From NCBI GenBank assembly GCA_934045905.1, contig OW203771.1:19414069-19478068 (forward strand): DNA of 64,000 bases, written 5' to 3'. This DNA comes from Leuctra nigra (lineage: Eukaryota; Arthropoda; Insecta; Plecoptera; Leuctridae). The notes under the pieces are model-generated. The model was not told the DNA's origin. It was given only the letters and a program-made list of their open reading frames with translations, and ran no database searches. Of the stretch, positions 22,594 through 35,900 are shown piece by piece; the first letter of the stretch is position 1, and each line of letters opens with the position of its first letter. The position numbers and the translations under genes were made by a program.

Positions 22594-25500
22594 GTAAGTT
22601 TCAATCACTGCTTTTAATATTCTGGCAGAAACTACCCATTTTAGAGATGCAAAACTATGAGTCAAATCCATATCAGTTAGTTGATTGCAAAACCGGCCTT
22701 GATCATTAAATTTTATTTTTGGGGGTTGAGAAATGAAAATGATGTCCCATAAAAATGGAATTTTCTTAGAATTCATCATAGTTTGCACGTGACGTGATCT
22801 CATCATGGAGTTAAGAGGGTTGAGTAGTGAGCGTGGCCTTGGAGAGTTTTTTAATCTATTTTTATCAATATCTTCTACCAATGTAATTCTTAACAAAATA
22901 GGGCTTTGTAGGAGTATTCAGAACAGTTCAGTGAAAGTAATTTCATAGTTTGGAATAAGTTATTAGTTTTATTTTGTCCAACAGATGTTTAGTGCCATAA
23001 TTTTACTAATTTTCGGGCACTAAACGTCTGTAGGACAAAGTAAATCTAATAAACCATTACAAGCTATGGAATTATTTTCATTGAACTGTTCTGAATACTC
23101 GTACAAAACCTTATTTTGTTAACAATTACATTGGTAAAAGATATTGATAAAAATCGATTAAAAAACTCTTCAAGGTCAAACTCACTACCCAGCCGTCTTA
23201 ACTCATTGCTGTGCCACCATCTTGATGGCACCATTCAGAATATTTGTGATCATGCTTTTTGTCGATATTTGATAGAGGCTCTGGAAAAATCTTTAATCAT
23301 AAATCTAGGAGATTTAATATGAAGTGGAATTACTCACATTACAAAAATACATCGATTTACCTCCATTTATAAGTTAAATCTGACCCGTCAACGTGCCAAC
23401 ATAATGTCCGTCCTCGGGGGAAACCTTCAATTTGCATTGCTGATATAAAACAAAAGAAGTTTGTGAGCGATGTATTGGTAATTCCTTTGTATCTACATTT
23501 ATTGATAATTTAAAAGGTGCACTAGGGGCACTCGAATAATTAGGTGGAGAATGCTATGCAATTCAGATAATGTACTGCTGCTTTACTTCAATCGTGTCCC
23601 CAACGATAAGTAAATTAAATTCTTACACAAATACTCTTTGGACACATGATTTTTGTTTTACTGTTTGATATGGTTCATTCAAGTACTTATATATTTTAAA
23701 TAGTGACGAACGAAGAATCCATTAATTAAAATTTATATTATGATATTTCGTACTCTCATTAGGTAGATACTATCTTAGTAAATCTAATCACAATATCTTG
23801 TAAGAAAAGTACTGGTAAACAAAGCAACATAATTATCTTAACTACAGATCTCAAATGTTGGAAACACAAAGATAAAAAAATCGTGTACCTACTCGTGTGT
23901 ATTTTTTATCAACACTGGATTTCAACATTGGGAATGTGCCTCTTACTTCTACCATAGACATTGTATAGCCTTCGGCTTGGACCATACGCATTTGAAATGT
24001 AATTAGTAAAATTACTCCACACATTTTAATAGAACACGTATCAACAGCAGTATCAGTTGACACTCTAAGATCGCGCTTTCATTATTTAAGATCTTTTGAG
24101 TTGAGCATTTATTATCGTTGTGAACCAGAAAACCTTTTATATCAAATCTCTTCTAAATTAAAGCTGACGAAGCACAGGCAAAATAAATCAGACTTTTCCC
24201 TTCTTGTGATAGGGCTCAAATATCGAACATGATACCCTTTTCAATTAATAGAAGAGTTTAAGAGTGGATGCTATTATAGATATTACTAGATATCTATTTT
24301 CTGTGCAGATATCTAATTGCATTTTGTGTACTTGTCGTATTTGTTATTATTGACAGCACAGCACCTCCATACAATGTGCGAGGTCCATCCTAGAAATAAA
24401 TAAATACCTAAATCATGTTCATATAGCTGTGATGAAGTATCTAGAGGAATAATAGATTTCAAATAAGTTTAAACAATAAAATAGGAGGGAGGTTAAACTA
24501 AGGAAATATTATGATGACGTAATGACTTAACTTCACTCCACAATACATCAACATTTATTTGTAGGCGGGACGATTACGCAATAGGGAATATGCAAAAGTT
24601 TTTTAATTTGGTTAATGTACAATTTTTAACATTAACAACATACATCTTGGTAAAACACACGAATTTCAAACTCAAAAGTGTAAATTTTCATTCATAAAAA
24701 TTACATTATAAATTCAGTGGACATTTGGCGGGAAAATAGTGTTCCTGACCTGACCTAATGAGTGATGTCATAATTTATTGTAACCATGGCAACATCATTG
24801 TTGGTTGATAAAAATGGCGTCACTCGTTAGTAAATGTCAGGAATGCTGTTTTCCCGCCAAAATGTCAACTGAATTTCAATTTAATATTTATGAATGAAAA
24901 CTTACACTTTTGAGTGTGAAAATAGTATGTTTTACCAACAAATATGTTGTCATTTTGAAATAAGGTCTTGAATAAATTTATGCATATTCCCTATTCACAA
25001 ACAAATAATTCAACATATTATTTACCTGCTTTTGGTGATATTGAGCTCTCGTTCAAACATTAAAATTTAAAAGGCTTCCTTTTACACACATTACTATTCG
25101 AGAGTTCATTCTTCCTCATCATATCAATTCGTAATTGAATCAAGTTACACATTGACAATGGAATTAGAACCACTGGAACATTGGATGTTTGCAATGAATT
25201 CTCCAGGTGAACTTGTCGACCTGTTCGTCCGCGACTTCCAGGAGTACCACGCCACTGGAGTCCAGTCTCCCGAGCTCACGCAGATCCTGGAGGAATACGC
25301 ACTCCCTGAGGAGAAGATGCACACCAAGTGGCATGTGAGTCAGATATTCCACTTCACTTACTCTTCTCATTCATTTACCAGTCTAGTAAGAATTCTCATA
25401 CAAACAGGTTGGCAAGAGAGAAATTAAAGAAAACATGTGTTTTTTTTAATTTGCTGTTACATAATTGAGAGAGCGACTCATTTTAGCTTATTTATCACGG

Positions 25501-28500
25501 ACCTCTATTTTTTTTATTTTTTTGTAATTCTGTCATTGACGATACAGGTTACAGCTTTCTTCGATGGAACTGAAATTTTGCACACATGTACGGACCATCT
25601 CTGGGCGTTGCAGACGCTAATTATTTTGAAAACCGTTGATTGGTTCAAAATTTAAATTCAAGATTTTGGTTCAAAAGAACAGGTTGGCTGAGTGGTAACG
25701 CTCTGAACTTGTATTCCGGAGGCCCGGGTTCGATTCCCGCGGCCGTCCTTCCTGACTGGAGTTTTTTCGTGGTATTCCCTCAGTCGACAGGCAAATGCTG
25801 GGCAGGTACCCTACTAAAAGGCCCCGACCGCCTCCTTCCCACCTTCCATCCTTACCTACAGCCTCATGCTCAAAAGAAGTTGCGTCCGCAAGTAGATATT
25901 TGCGGGCGTCAGTCCTCAACACCACAAGACTGTGTTCTAATAATCTTATGGACGCACTGAGAGAAATTTCATGCGAAACTTACGCTGGAACAGCGTAAGA
26001 GTCTCATTGAACTAGACACAGGGATTTAATTTCACAAAAATAGCGAAAAGGGTTTCGCAGACTTCTACCGCAATATTTGTACTAGGCCAGTGAAATTTGT
26101 TTCACAGATTTAGTGTAATTGTTTCCCTGTCTAAATATGCAACTTTAGTGATACAGTTTCGCTGGATTATAGCGAAATTTTTCGCAGGCCCCAATATAAC
26201 ACGTAAGAAAAAAACATAGCAAATATTGCGCTGGATTAGCGATTATTTTTCGCAAAGCTATACCAATGTTAAATTTTATTATTTAAAAATTTAAAAGTTA
26301 TTTGACGATTACTTCACAGGATTTACTTACAACTACAATCTGAGTACATATTCACAGAGATGATTACATTTGTGACTAGAATCTGAAATTAAAACGCACT
26401 TTGATTAGTTGAGATTCGGGCGTGATTCGAACCCGGGTCGGCAGATCTCGAAGACAGCGTGTAGACCAACTGGCTGTGCGGACGGGTGATGGTAGAAGCG
26501 GTCACAATCGTACAAGAACGATGCGAGGAGTTAGCGAAATATTTTACTGACGCTAGATTCAAAATGTTAAAATGTTACACTGGTTTAGTGTAAGTATTAT
26601 ACTAAACGATCGATCACGTTTGCCGCTGCGAAAACATTTCGCAAATCTAGTAAAATTAAATCGCAAGACCCGAATAGTGAAAAGTCCTTCGTTATTCCTG
26701 CGAAATTTGTTGCTAAAACAATGAAAATTTTCGTTACACGCAGCATAATGTTTTTAGCATAAATAATTTCACAGCTTTTAAGAAAATAGTTACACAAAAT
26801 TTGCGTAAATATTTCACTAAAAGAACGATTATTTGTCACATGAAACATTTCGCAACACTAGTGAAATTAAATCGCAAGACCCAATTAGTTCGGTTTGTGA
26901 AACTGATTTCGCTAATCCAGCGAAACGTGGTTGCTAAAACAAGTGTAAACTTCGCCAAAACCAGCGAAATATTTTCAGCGTAAATAATTTCACATTTATT
27001 TCTCTCAGTGCGGAATCCAGTAGATTCTGGGCACTTGCGTCGATACATCCGGGAATTCTTTTGAGCATGAGGCTGCTACTCTTCACCATCATCTCCCAAT
27101 CATCATCAAAATCATTTATCCGTCGCCATTAGCCTCGCTGCAGAAAAGTGCGACGTTAAGCCCCAGAAAAAAATATATCTTCCGATTGGTTGGTCCGATC
27201 AATTTAAAACTTTGCTAATTCATTTCGACCTATTGCGGGCTTGCGAGGTGATGGGGGATGCTATACTTTCTATCGCAGCTTCGCAAGAGACCCGACGAGC
27301 CGCGGATCGTGCTCTGCGCATTGTGTCGACTTGCTACCGGCACCATTCTCGACGCCCACGACTCTGGAGCAACCACGGAGGAGATCGGCGTCCTTCTTGT
27401 CGACCTCTGCGACCTCTATACTTTCTATCGCAGCTTCGCAAGAGACCCGACGAGCCTCGGATCGTGCTCTGTGCATTGTGTCGACTTGCTACCGGCACCA
27501 TTCTCGACGCCCACGACTCTGGAGCAACCACGGAGGAGATCGGAACTCTTCTTGTCGACCTCTGTAACCTCTATACTTTCTATCGCAGCTTCGCAAGAGA
27601 CCCGACGAGCCGAGGATCGTGCTCTGTGCATTGTGTCGACTTGCTACCGGCACCATTCTCGACGCCCACGACTCTGGAGCAACCACGGAGGAGATCGGAA
27701 CTCTTCTCGTCGACCTCTGTGACCTCTATACTTTCTATCGCAGCTTCGCAAGAGACCCGACGAGCCGCGGATCGTGCTCTGCGCCTTGTGTCGACTTGCT
27801 ACCGGCACCATTCTCGACGCCCACGACTCTGGAGCAACCACGGAGGAGATCGGCGTCCTTCTCGTCGACCTCTGCGACCTCTATACTTTCTATCGCAGCT
27901 TCGCAAGAGACCCGACGAGCCGAGGATCGTGCTCTGCGCCTTGTGTCGACTTGCTACCGGCACCATTCTCGACGCCCACGACTCTGGAGCAACCACGGAG
28001 GAGATCGGAACTCTTCTCTTCGATCTCTGTGACCTCTATACTTTCTATCGCAGCTTCGCAAGAGACCCGACGAGCCGAGGATCGTGCTCTGCGCCTTGTG
28101 TCGACTTGCTACCGGCACCATTCTCGACGCCCACGACTCTGGAGCAACCACGGAGGAGATCGGAACTCTTCTCGTCGATCTCTGTGACCTCTATACTTTC
28201 TATCGCAGCTTCGCAAGAGACCCGACGAGCCGAGGATCGTGCTTTGCGCATTGTGTCGACTTGCTACCGGCACCATTCTCGACGCCCACGACTCTGGAGC
28301 AACCACGGAGGAGATCGGAACTCTGCTCGTCGACCTCTGCGACTCTCTCAACCTCACCACCTACAGAGTCTGCGCGGGAACAGTGGAGGCCAATATCGTG
28401 AGTTGCGTTTTTGCGTTTCACGTTTTTTTTATAACCAATCACAAATCCAGAAACCGCTCACGTTTCATTTAAAGCGCGTTTCGCGTTTTGCGTTTTGCTT

Positions 28501-31500
28501 CTTTTTCTTATTACCAATCACAAGTCTGCCGTGATCGTTTTCTGGACTTGTTATTGGCCAAAGAAAAAGACGCGAAACGCAAAACGCGAAACGCGCTTTA
28601 TGTGAAACCGGCTTTAGATTTAAAAAAAATCTTTTTTCTGGCAGACCTACGGACATACCTACTATCAGGGAAAAAATTTGAAACGCTATTTTAAAATTTA
28701 TACACCATACCTATTTGAAATGATTTTCCTTTTATGTTAAAGTTTTGTTCATTCTCAAAAGCCATAATATTGAAACCTTATTATTGGTCGGGAGTTGTAA
28801 AATACTGGACATTAAATGTCTATTTAATACTCAAATCTCAAATATAGGCGAATTGTTGTAAAAAGTTTTTTGAAATGGTAATTTCAAAAATAAATGAAAA
28901 TGTGCAATATCAAGTGGTCGCGCCACGTTAATACCTAGAAAAAACGGAAAGCGTAAAACGCAAAAATTGTGTATGTAGACCCGGATTACGGCATAGGTAC
29001 AGTGTCCATTTTTAATAGAAGAGATATGGTTTCAATAAATAAGTAAATATAAGTACCTTATCATTATTTTCCTTGATTTAATGTCCTTCATTTATTTAAT
29101 TTCACTTTAATATCTTTCACAACAGTAAAATGCGATGTAACTATTGAAAAATTGCTTGTCCTCCAAAAAATAAACAAGATTGAAATCTATTACCATAGCA
29201 ACCAGGGACTTGTGTAACAATTTCAGCCCGTCTTGGACTTCATCTTGAACAACACTACCAACTTGACCTCTGACCGGATGTGTGGTATCGCGTTGCATTG
29301 GGATGGATGTGGGAACAGAGATCCCAGCGTCGAGTGGTCCCTGGATATTCCTCCGCCAGCCAAGTCAGTCCAGAAGCAGGCAGTCGAGAGAGAGGTAAGA
29401 CACAAGGAAGATGTCGTTCTAGAGGAATGTTACTTTTACAAAAAATATTACGATACCTGGGAAGACTTACTATTTTAAAAAAAGTCATGATTTCTAACAA
29501 TGAGTTTTTCGCATTATTGAGCGAGCGTAGCGAGCGTCTCCATTTGGCTCTTTTGGACACTTTCTCTGTTTTTTTTTGTTTTGTTTATGTGTACTTGTGT
29601 TTTTCCAGAAGCTACAGGCCACATTTTTTTCGATCGAGCTGAAATTTTGCACACATACTAATATCATTCTAACTCAGTCTGGGATTGTTTTTGAGAGCTG
29701 CATTCTGATTGGTTCAATTAAAAACATATCTTCTGATTGGCCGAAATCAAAATGGTCAGATCGAGTTCAAATTTTGCATATCCATTAAGAGTACCATTAT
29801 CAATTATTTTACAACTTTTCAGCCCAATCAGTAGAGAACTTATGCACTTATTGGCATTTTTAAAGTTTTAAATGTGTCAGAAATGACATTTCAAAACAGA
29901 AATTCCACTGCATTCTGGATTGCTCTATCTATGTAATATAGCAATGCAAAGTTTATAGATGACTATTCTCAGTTTCAATAAAAGACAGACTCCTTTATGT
30001 TGATCGAGTTATCATTTTGCAACACATAATGTTTGTATGCAATATTATTATGTAATATACATAGGTATTAGGCGTTAGGTATTAGGTACCTATCTAAAAT
30101 ACTATTTCTGGTTATGGATCATGTTTCACAGTAATATTAAAAATAACATTTCGACTATATACATATCATATTTTACACATTTCCAGAACAATCGGTCAAG
30201 AATTTACAGATTTATTGCATTTTTAAGTGATTTGAATATCTGTCTAAAGAGATTGATGGAAAAGTATCAAATTTATGGTATTGGTCTGTTAATTTTTCCA
30301 AAGTGTTTATGGAAAGTTGTAAGGAATTAATTTTATAATAATATAGTAAGTTTTCTTTGCTTAAATTGATCGGGCTCGATTGGCGATGTCGTGCGAATCG
30401 GTGCTCGCTCATCAACGCGTTACACGGAGCGTTTTCCTAGTTTATGAAATTTGCATTAGGGGAAGTAATAACGTAGGATTTCTAGATGTTTTATAATATT
30501 AAAAAAAAAAAACGGCTGGTGTGTTGGATACCTCGGTTCTTGTTAGATCACCGAGGTTAAGCAACATTGAGCGCGGTCAGCGATTGGATGGGTGACCATT
30601 CAACTCTGCCTTGCCAGGTTGCTGCCGTTGGGTCAGAGAGACTGGGGTGTTTGGGGGTCAGTGTGACGACCTCCCTCCACCTGTTATCAGTCTCTCGACG
30701 GCGCGGGTTGTGGAGGCCTGTGCTGTGAATGTTACACCGTCCTTCGGAAGGGACGTTAAGCCGTTGGTCCCCTTGGTATCTTTCGTCAGGAGGAGGCTAC
30801 ATGCCGGTACCGGGTTTCCTCTCCTCCCTTCTCTATATTACATTCTCACTAGTGGAGCCTCGGCTCTGTTGAGAATATAGACTTATTAATAATAATAATA
30901 ATAATATACAAACATTTATAAGTGTTTTGAAGGATTCAGGATAAGAATAATTATTAACATCTTCTTGATCGGGATATTTCATCCTGTTAGTTTATTTTTA
31001 GGTAATGTCAACAGTTTAGGTCCATATGTTTGGACCTTCTTCAGGACAAAACTTAACTTTAAAAAACCAAATCATATAATTCATATTCCGCTTTCTCTGC
31101 TGCCAGCTGATCTAGTTTATTCCATATTGCTTGAGACAGTACACCACTGAGATGAAGGTGTGTATTGTAAGCAGTTGTACAATACACACCTTCATCTCAG
31201 TGGTGTACTGTCTCAAGCAATATGGAATCCCCATAAAAAACACTCCGTGTAAAAATACCAGCCAAGTCTCTTTACTTTAAAAAAATTCAACACCGAAAAG
31301 GAGTGATATCAAAAAAGGAGCCAAGTCAATGACATTTCCAAATATTTAATCGTATCTTTGAAATAAAAGTATAAACACCGAGAAATACTTTACAAAAGGA
31401 CTTGGCGCATCGTTTTTTTAAAGACATTTTTCTATTCATAAGCGTAATATGCCATTTATATACAACCGTCATTAAGAACTTTTATCATAATAGGGACACA

Positions 31501-32933
31501 TCTTTCAATTACATATTATATATACCTACTGTAAATAATTTTCTATTTGAATATGTACACATGAAACTTGTTGCCTATGTTTGTAATAAATACACAATAG
31601 ATATCTTCGTAATATTGTTTCGTGGTCAACATATTAATTAAGTCTCATGCGTTATACCTTCTCATCATGAAATAAATTTCTATTAATCCGCAATTTATAA
31701 TAGTACATTTCACGAAGTACACAGTGACGGCACATTGAATTTCTTTAACATTTTTAACTTTATACACTTTACACTTGAAAAATATATAATAGTGTTCTAT
31801 CGATAGTTAGTAATTTATTTGACAACGTTTCATGATTTCCCTCAGAGTCAAGATCATATTATGAAAAGATACCCTTCTAATATCACCATATTAACAGTGT
31901 TATAAGAATATATATGAGCGCACTTCCTTGTTATTTAATTCTTTTACCATATCACTTATCTATTACAACATGAAATCTTTCTTCTATCGCCATTGACAAA
32001 ACTATAAAATAGCAATTACTAAAAGTAGCTTGATTCATAGCTTGAGTAGCTTGATGGCTCTAATAGAAAGAGGAAAAGTACTTAAACTTGTACATTTCTT
32101 TCCACTTTTAGGATAGAAAGATGTCTTTAAAAAAACGATGCGCCAAGTCCTTTTGTAAAGTATTTCTCGGTGTTTATACTTTTATTTCAAAGATACGATT
32201 AAATATTTGGAAATGTCATTGACTTGGCTCCTTTTTTGATATCACTCCTTTTCGGTGTTGAATTTTTTTAAAGTAAAGAGACTTGGCTGGTATTTTTACA
32301 CGGAGTGTTTTTTATGGGGATATCACTCCTTTTTTCAGTTTATTCTTATAACTTGTAACATTGTTTCACCAATGACTATAATTCCTTTAAAAAAATACGC
32401 CTTTGTGGTTTGGTTGCTAAGAAGAATTGTGTTTGGTGCTAAATGTAAGCTTAAAATTATATTCCATGATGAATTGCGAAAGCATCGTTCCAATCGGTCC
32501 AACTGTTCTCGAGTTATCGCATCACTTCCAGTTTTCAAAATGGCGGCTGACATCACTGCCACCTAATATCTGTATCTTAAATGTTATGTAACATTATAAG
32601 CCTTCTGAATATGTATTTATTGTTATAAGAGATGGTTTTAGTCAGATTTGGCATTGTTATGGCGTCATTTCCGGTTTTAGTAATAGTGCATTTCTATTTC
32701 GACTATTGATGTTTCATATAGATGACCGTCTGAATCGATTGGCGCAAATTTCGTTTCGATCGGTTCAGCCGTTTTCGAGATATGATGTCACTTCCGGTTT
32801 CAAAATGGCGGCATAAAACCGGTTATAGCAAAAGGCACCTTAGACGCCAAAAGTGCACACGTGGTAAAAATTTCAGATCGATCGGTTAACCCGTTTAGGC
32901 TGTGGCCCTGTCAACAGTGTTTCCTGATATCTG

Positions 32934-32989
<56 letters not shown>

Positions 32990-35900
32990 GATAGCTTTTA
33001 AAAGGGGTGTAATTTCACTGTTTTCACGGCCATCTTGCTCGCAAATGACATAACCTGTTGTTCCCAAATTTGGTATAGGGGGTGGGGTGGGCCATAGCTC
33101 GAAATTAAGATATTTCGCAACAATGTGAGATTTTCCAATGTTGAGATCCAGTAGGCCGAAAATGCCATGTTGTTGCTTACAGTAAAAGTGTTTGGTCTGC
33201 TCCTCAGTTTATTAGGCATTTACAGTATGTTGAGTGAGTGTGAGTGTACCGTACGACTTGGCTGGGTGGAGCGACCGCTCCACTAGATAAACTAGATCAG
33301 CTGGCAGCAGAGAAAGCGGAATATGAATTATATGATTTGGTTTTTTAAAGTTAAGTTTTGTCCTGAAGAAGGTCCAAACATATGGACCGAAACTGTTGAC
33401 ATTACCTAAAAATAAACTAACTGGATGAAATATCCCGATCAAGAAGATGTTAATAAATACAAACATTTTGTTCCATATCGCTATAATAGTACGGGCTGTA
33501 CAACCTGAATATGAAATGAATCCTGCAAATTGTGATAAGAAGATGCCACTTGGCACACATGTTCATTGGTCCATTAGAAGTCATTTAAGACCGGGAGGCA
33601 ATCTGAAATTGCGTGCAGAGACTCTGTGAACGCCATTTTCTAAGATGGCATATTTTTATATTTTTGGTGTAATTTTGTTGAGCTTGATATGTTTTCGGAA
33701 TGGAATTTAGTCAATAAGCACAAAGTTTCAAACAAGAAATATTGTCAGAGCAGTACTTTGGCTGTAAAAAAATATTTTCGGTGAAAATGTCCATTGTCCA
33801 TTATACTTCAAATTTCCAAAATATTTAAAAATGGCTGCCACGGGTGACCTGGGTGAGATACGAGCTGCCTCCCGGTCTGAAAATATTTGCTTGGACATCT
33901 AGAACATGTGGTAAAAAAATTGTATTGAAATACCAATATGCAAAATTGTTTCAATCTCGTAGGGACTTGTAAAATTTGCTACAAAAAGTAGAATTTTGGT
34001 GAAATTGCTATAGGTATCATTCTCCTATACATATTTAAAATGATTTCCGTCTAACTTTATATATTCTAAAAACTAACAATGACATTGGTAGCAATAATTA
34101 AAAAACAAATCAAACACGTTACATATTTTAGGGCCAGTATTCAAATGCTCTGCGAAATTTTAAACAGTTGATACGACCTTGATTGGTAATGACAAGACAA
34201 CAACCAATTACAATCCTTGAATTACCGTTTAAACTTAACTACAGGTTTTAACAGAACATTTAAAAATTAGCCCTAAAACATGTTTGTCAAAAATGTCTAC
34301 CTATGTCACCATTTGTAGTTTTTAGGAACGTTTCAAAACTTTAGTAACATGTAAAAAAAATCACAGTAAAACCTTTTGCACAGTAACTTCGCAGTACTTG
34401 ACAGTATTTTTTTACCTCAAATATTATATTCTTTCTTATAACTACAGTTTTGAAATATCCTAAATCCACAAATGGTGGCATCGGTAGGTACAATTGAAAA
34501 TGAGTTTAACCGCTATTTTAGTACAGACTTCCACTGATTTCCTCCGCTCTCTTCCAGACAAAAGCGAACCCCTTCACCGTGGTACAATTAACAGACATCC
34601 ACTACGACCCCTACTACCTGGTGGGCGGCAACGCCTACTGCGGGGAGCCGATGTGCTGTCGGGCGGACCAGGGGGAACCGGAGTTCGAGAATGCAACGGC
34701 AGGCCAGTGGGGACATTACCATCTCTGCGACATTCCCTGGGAGGTGGTCACTGACGGACTCACTCACATCGCCAACACACATCAGGTCGGTACAGAGAGT
34801 AGACACGCTCGGCAGGCTTTGCCGATGTGCTGTCGGGCGGACCAGGGGGAACCGGAGTTCGAGAATGCAACGGCATTACCATCTCTGCGACATTCCCTGG
34901 GAGGTGGTCACTGACGGACTCACTCACATCGCCAACACACATCAGGTCAGTACAGAGAGTAGACACGCTCGGCAGGCTTTGCCGATGTGCTGTCGGGCGG
35001 ACCAGGGGGAACCGGAGTTCGAGAATGCAACGGCATTACCATCTCTGCGACATTCCCTGGGAGGTGGTCACTGACGGACTCACTCACATCGCCAACACAC
35101 ATCAGGTCAGTACAGAGAGTAGACACGCTCGGCAGGCTTTGCCGATGTGCTGTCGGGCGGACCAGGGGGAACCGGAGTTCGAGAATGCAACGGCATTATC
35201 ATCTCTGCGACATTCCCTGGGAGGTGGTCACTGACGGACTCACTCACATCGCCAACACACATCAGGTCAGTACAGAGAGTAGACACACTCGGCAGGCTTT
35301 GCCGATGTGCTGTCGGGCGGACCAGGGGGAACCGGAGTTCGAGAATGCAACGGCATTATCATCTCTGCGACATTCCCTGGGAGGTGGTCACTGACGGACT
35401 CACTCACATCGCCAACACACATCAGGTCAGTACAGAGAGTAGACACGCTCGGCAGGCTTTGCCGATGTGCTGTCGGGCGGACCAGGGGGAACCTGAGTTC
35501 GAGAATGCAACGGCATTACCATCTCTGCGACATTCCCTGGGAGGTGGTTACTGACGGACTCACTCACATCGCCAACACACATCAGGTCAGTACAGAGAGT
35601 AGACACGCTCGGCAGGCTTTGCCGATGTGCTGTCGGGCGGACCAGGGGGAACCGGAGTTCGAGAATGCAACGGCATTACCATCTCTGCGACATTCCCTGG
35701 GAGGTGGTTACTGACGGACTCACTCACATCGCCAACACACATCAGGTCAGTACAGAGAGTAGACATGCTCGGCAGGCTTTGCCGATGTGCTGTCGGGCGG
35801 ACCAGGGGGAACCGGAGTTCGAGAATGCAACGGCATTACCATCTCTGCGACATTCCCTGGGAGGTGGTCACTGACGGACTCACTCACATCGCCAACACAC

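Noticed and set aside
27212..28534. A 440-codon plus-strand ORF across array A
   Set aside because: It is created by a stop-free 155-bp unit cycling through three frames. It ignores the phase-consistent exon 28209-28397 and has no domain in its own frame.
30513..30620. A functional 5S rRNA gene
   Set aside because: Only the promoter-like part is similar and it runs into a SINE body with an AAT tail.
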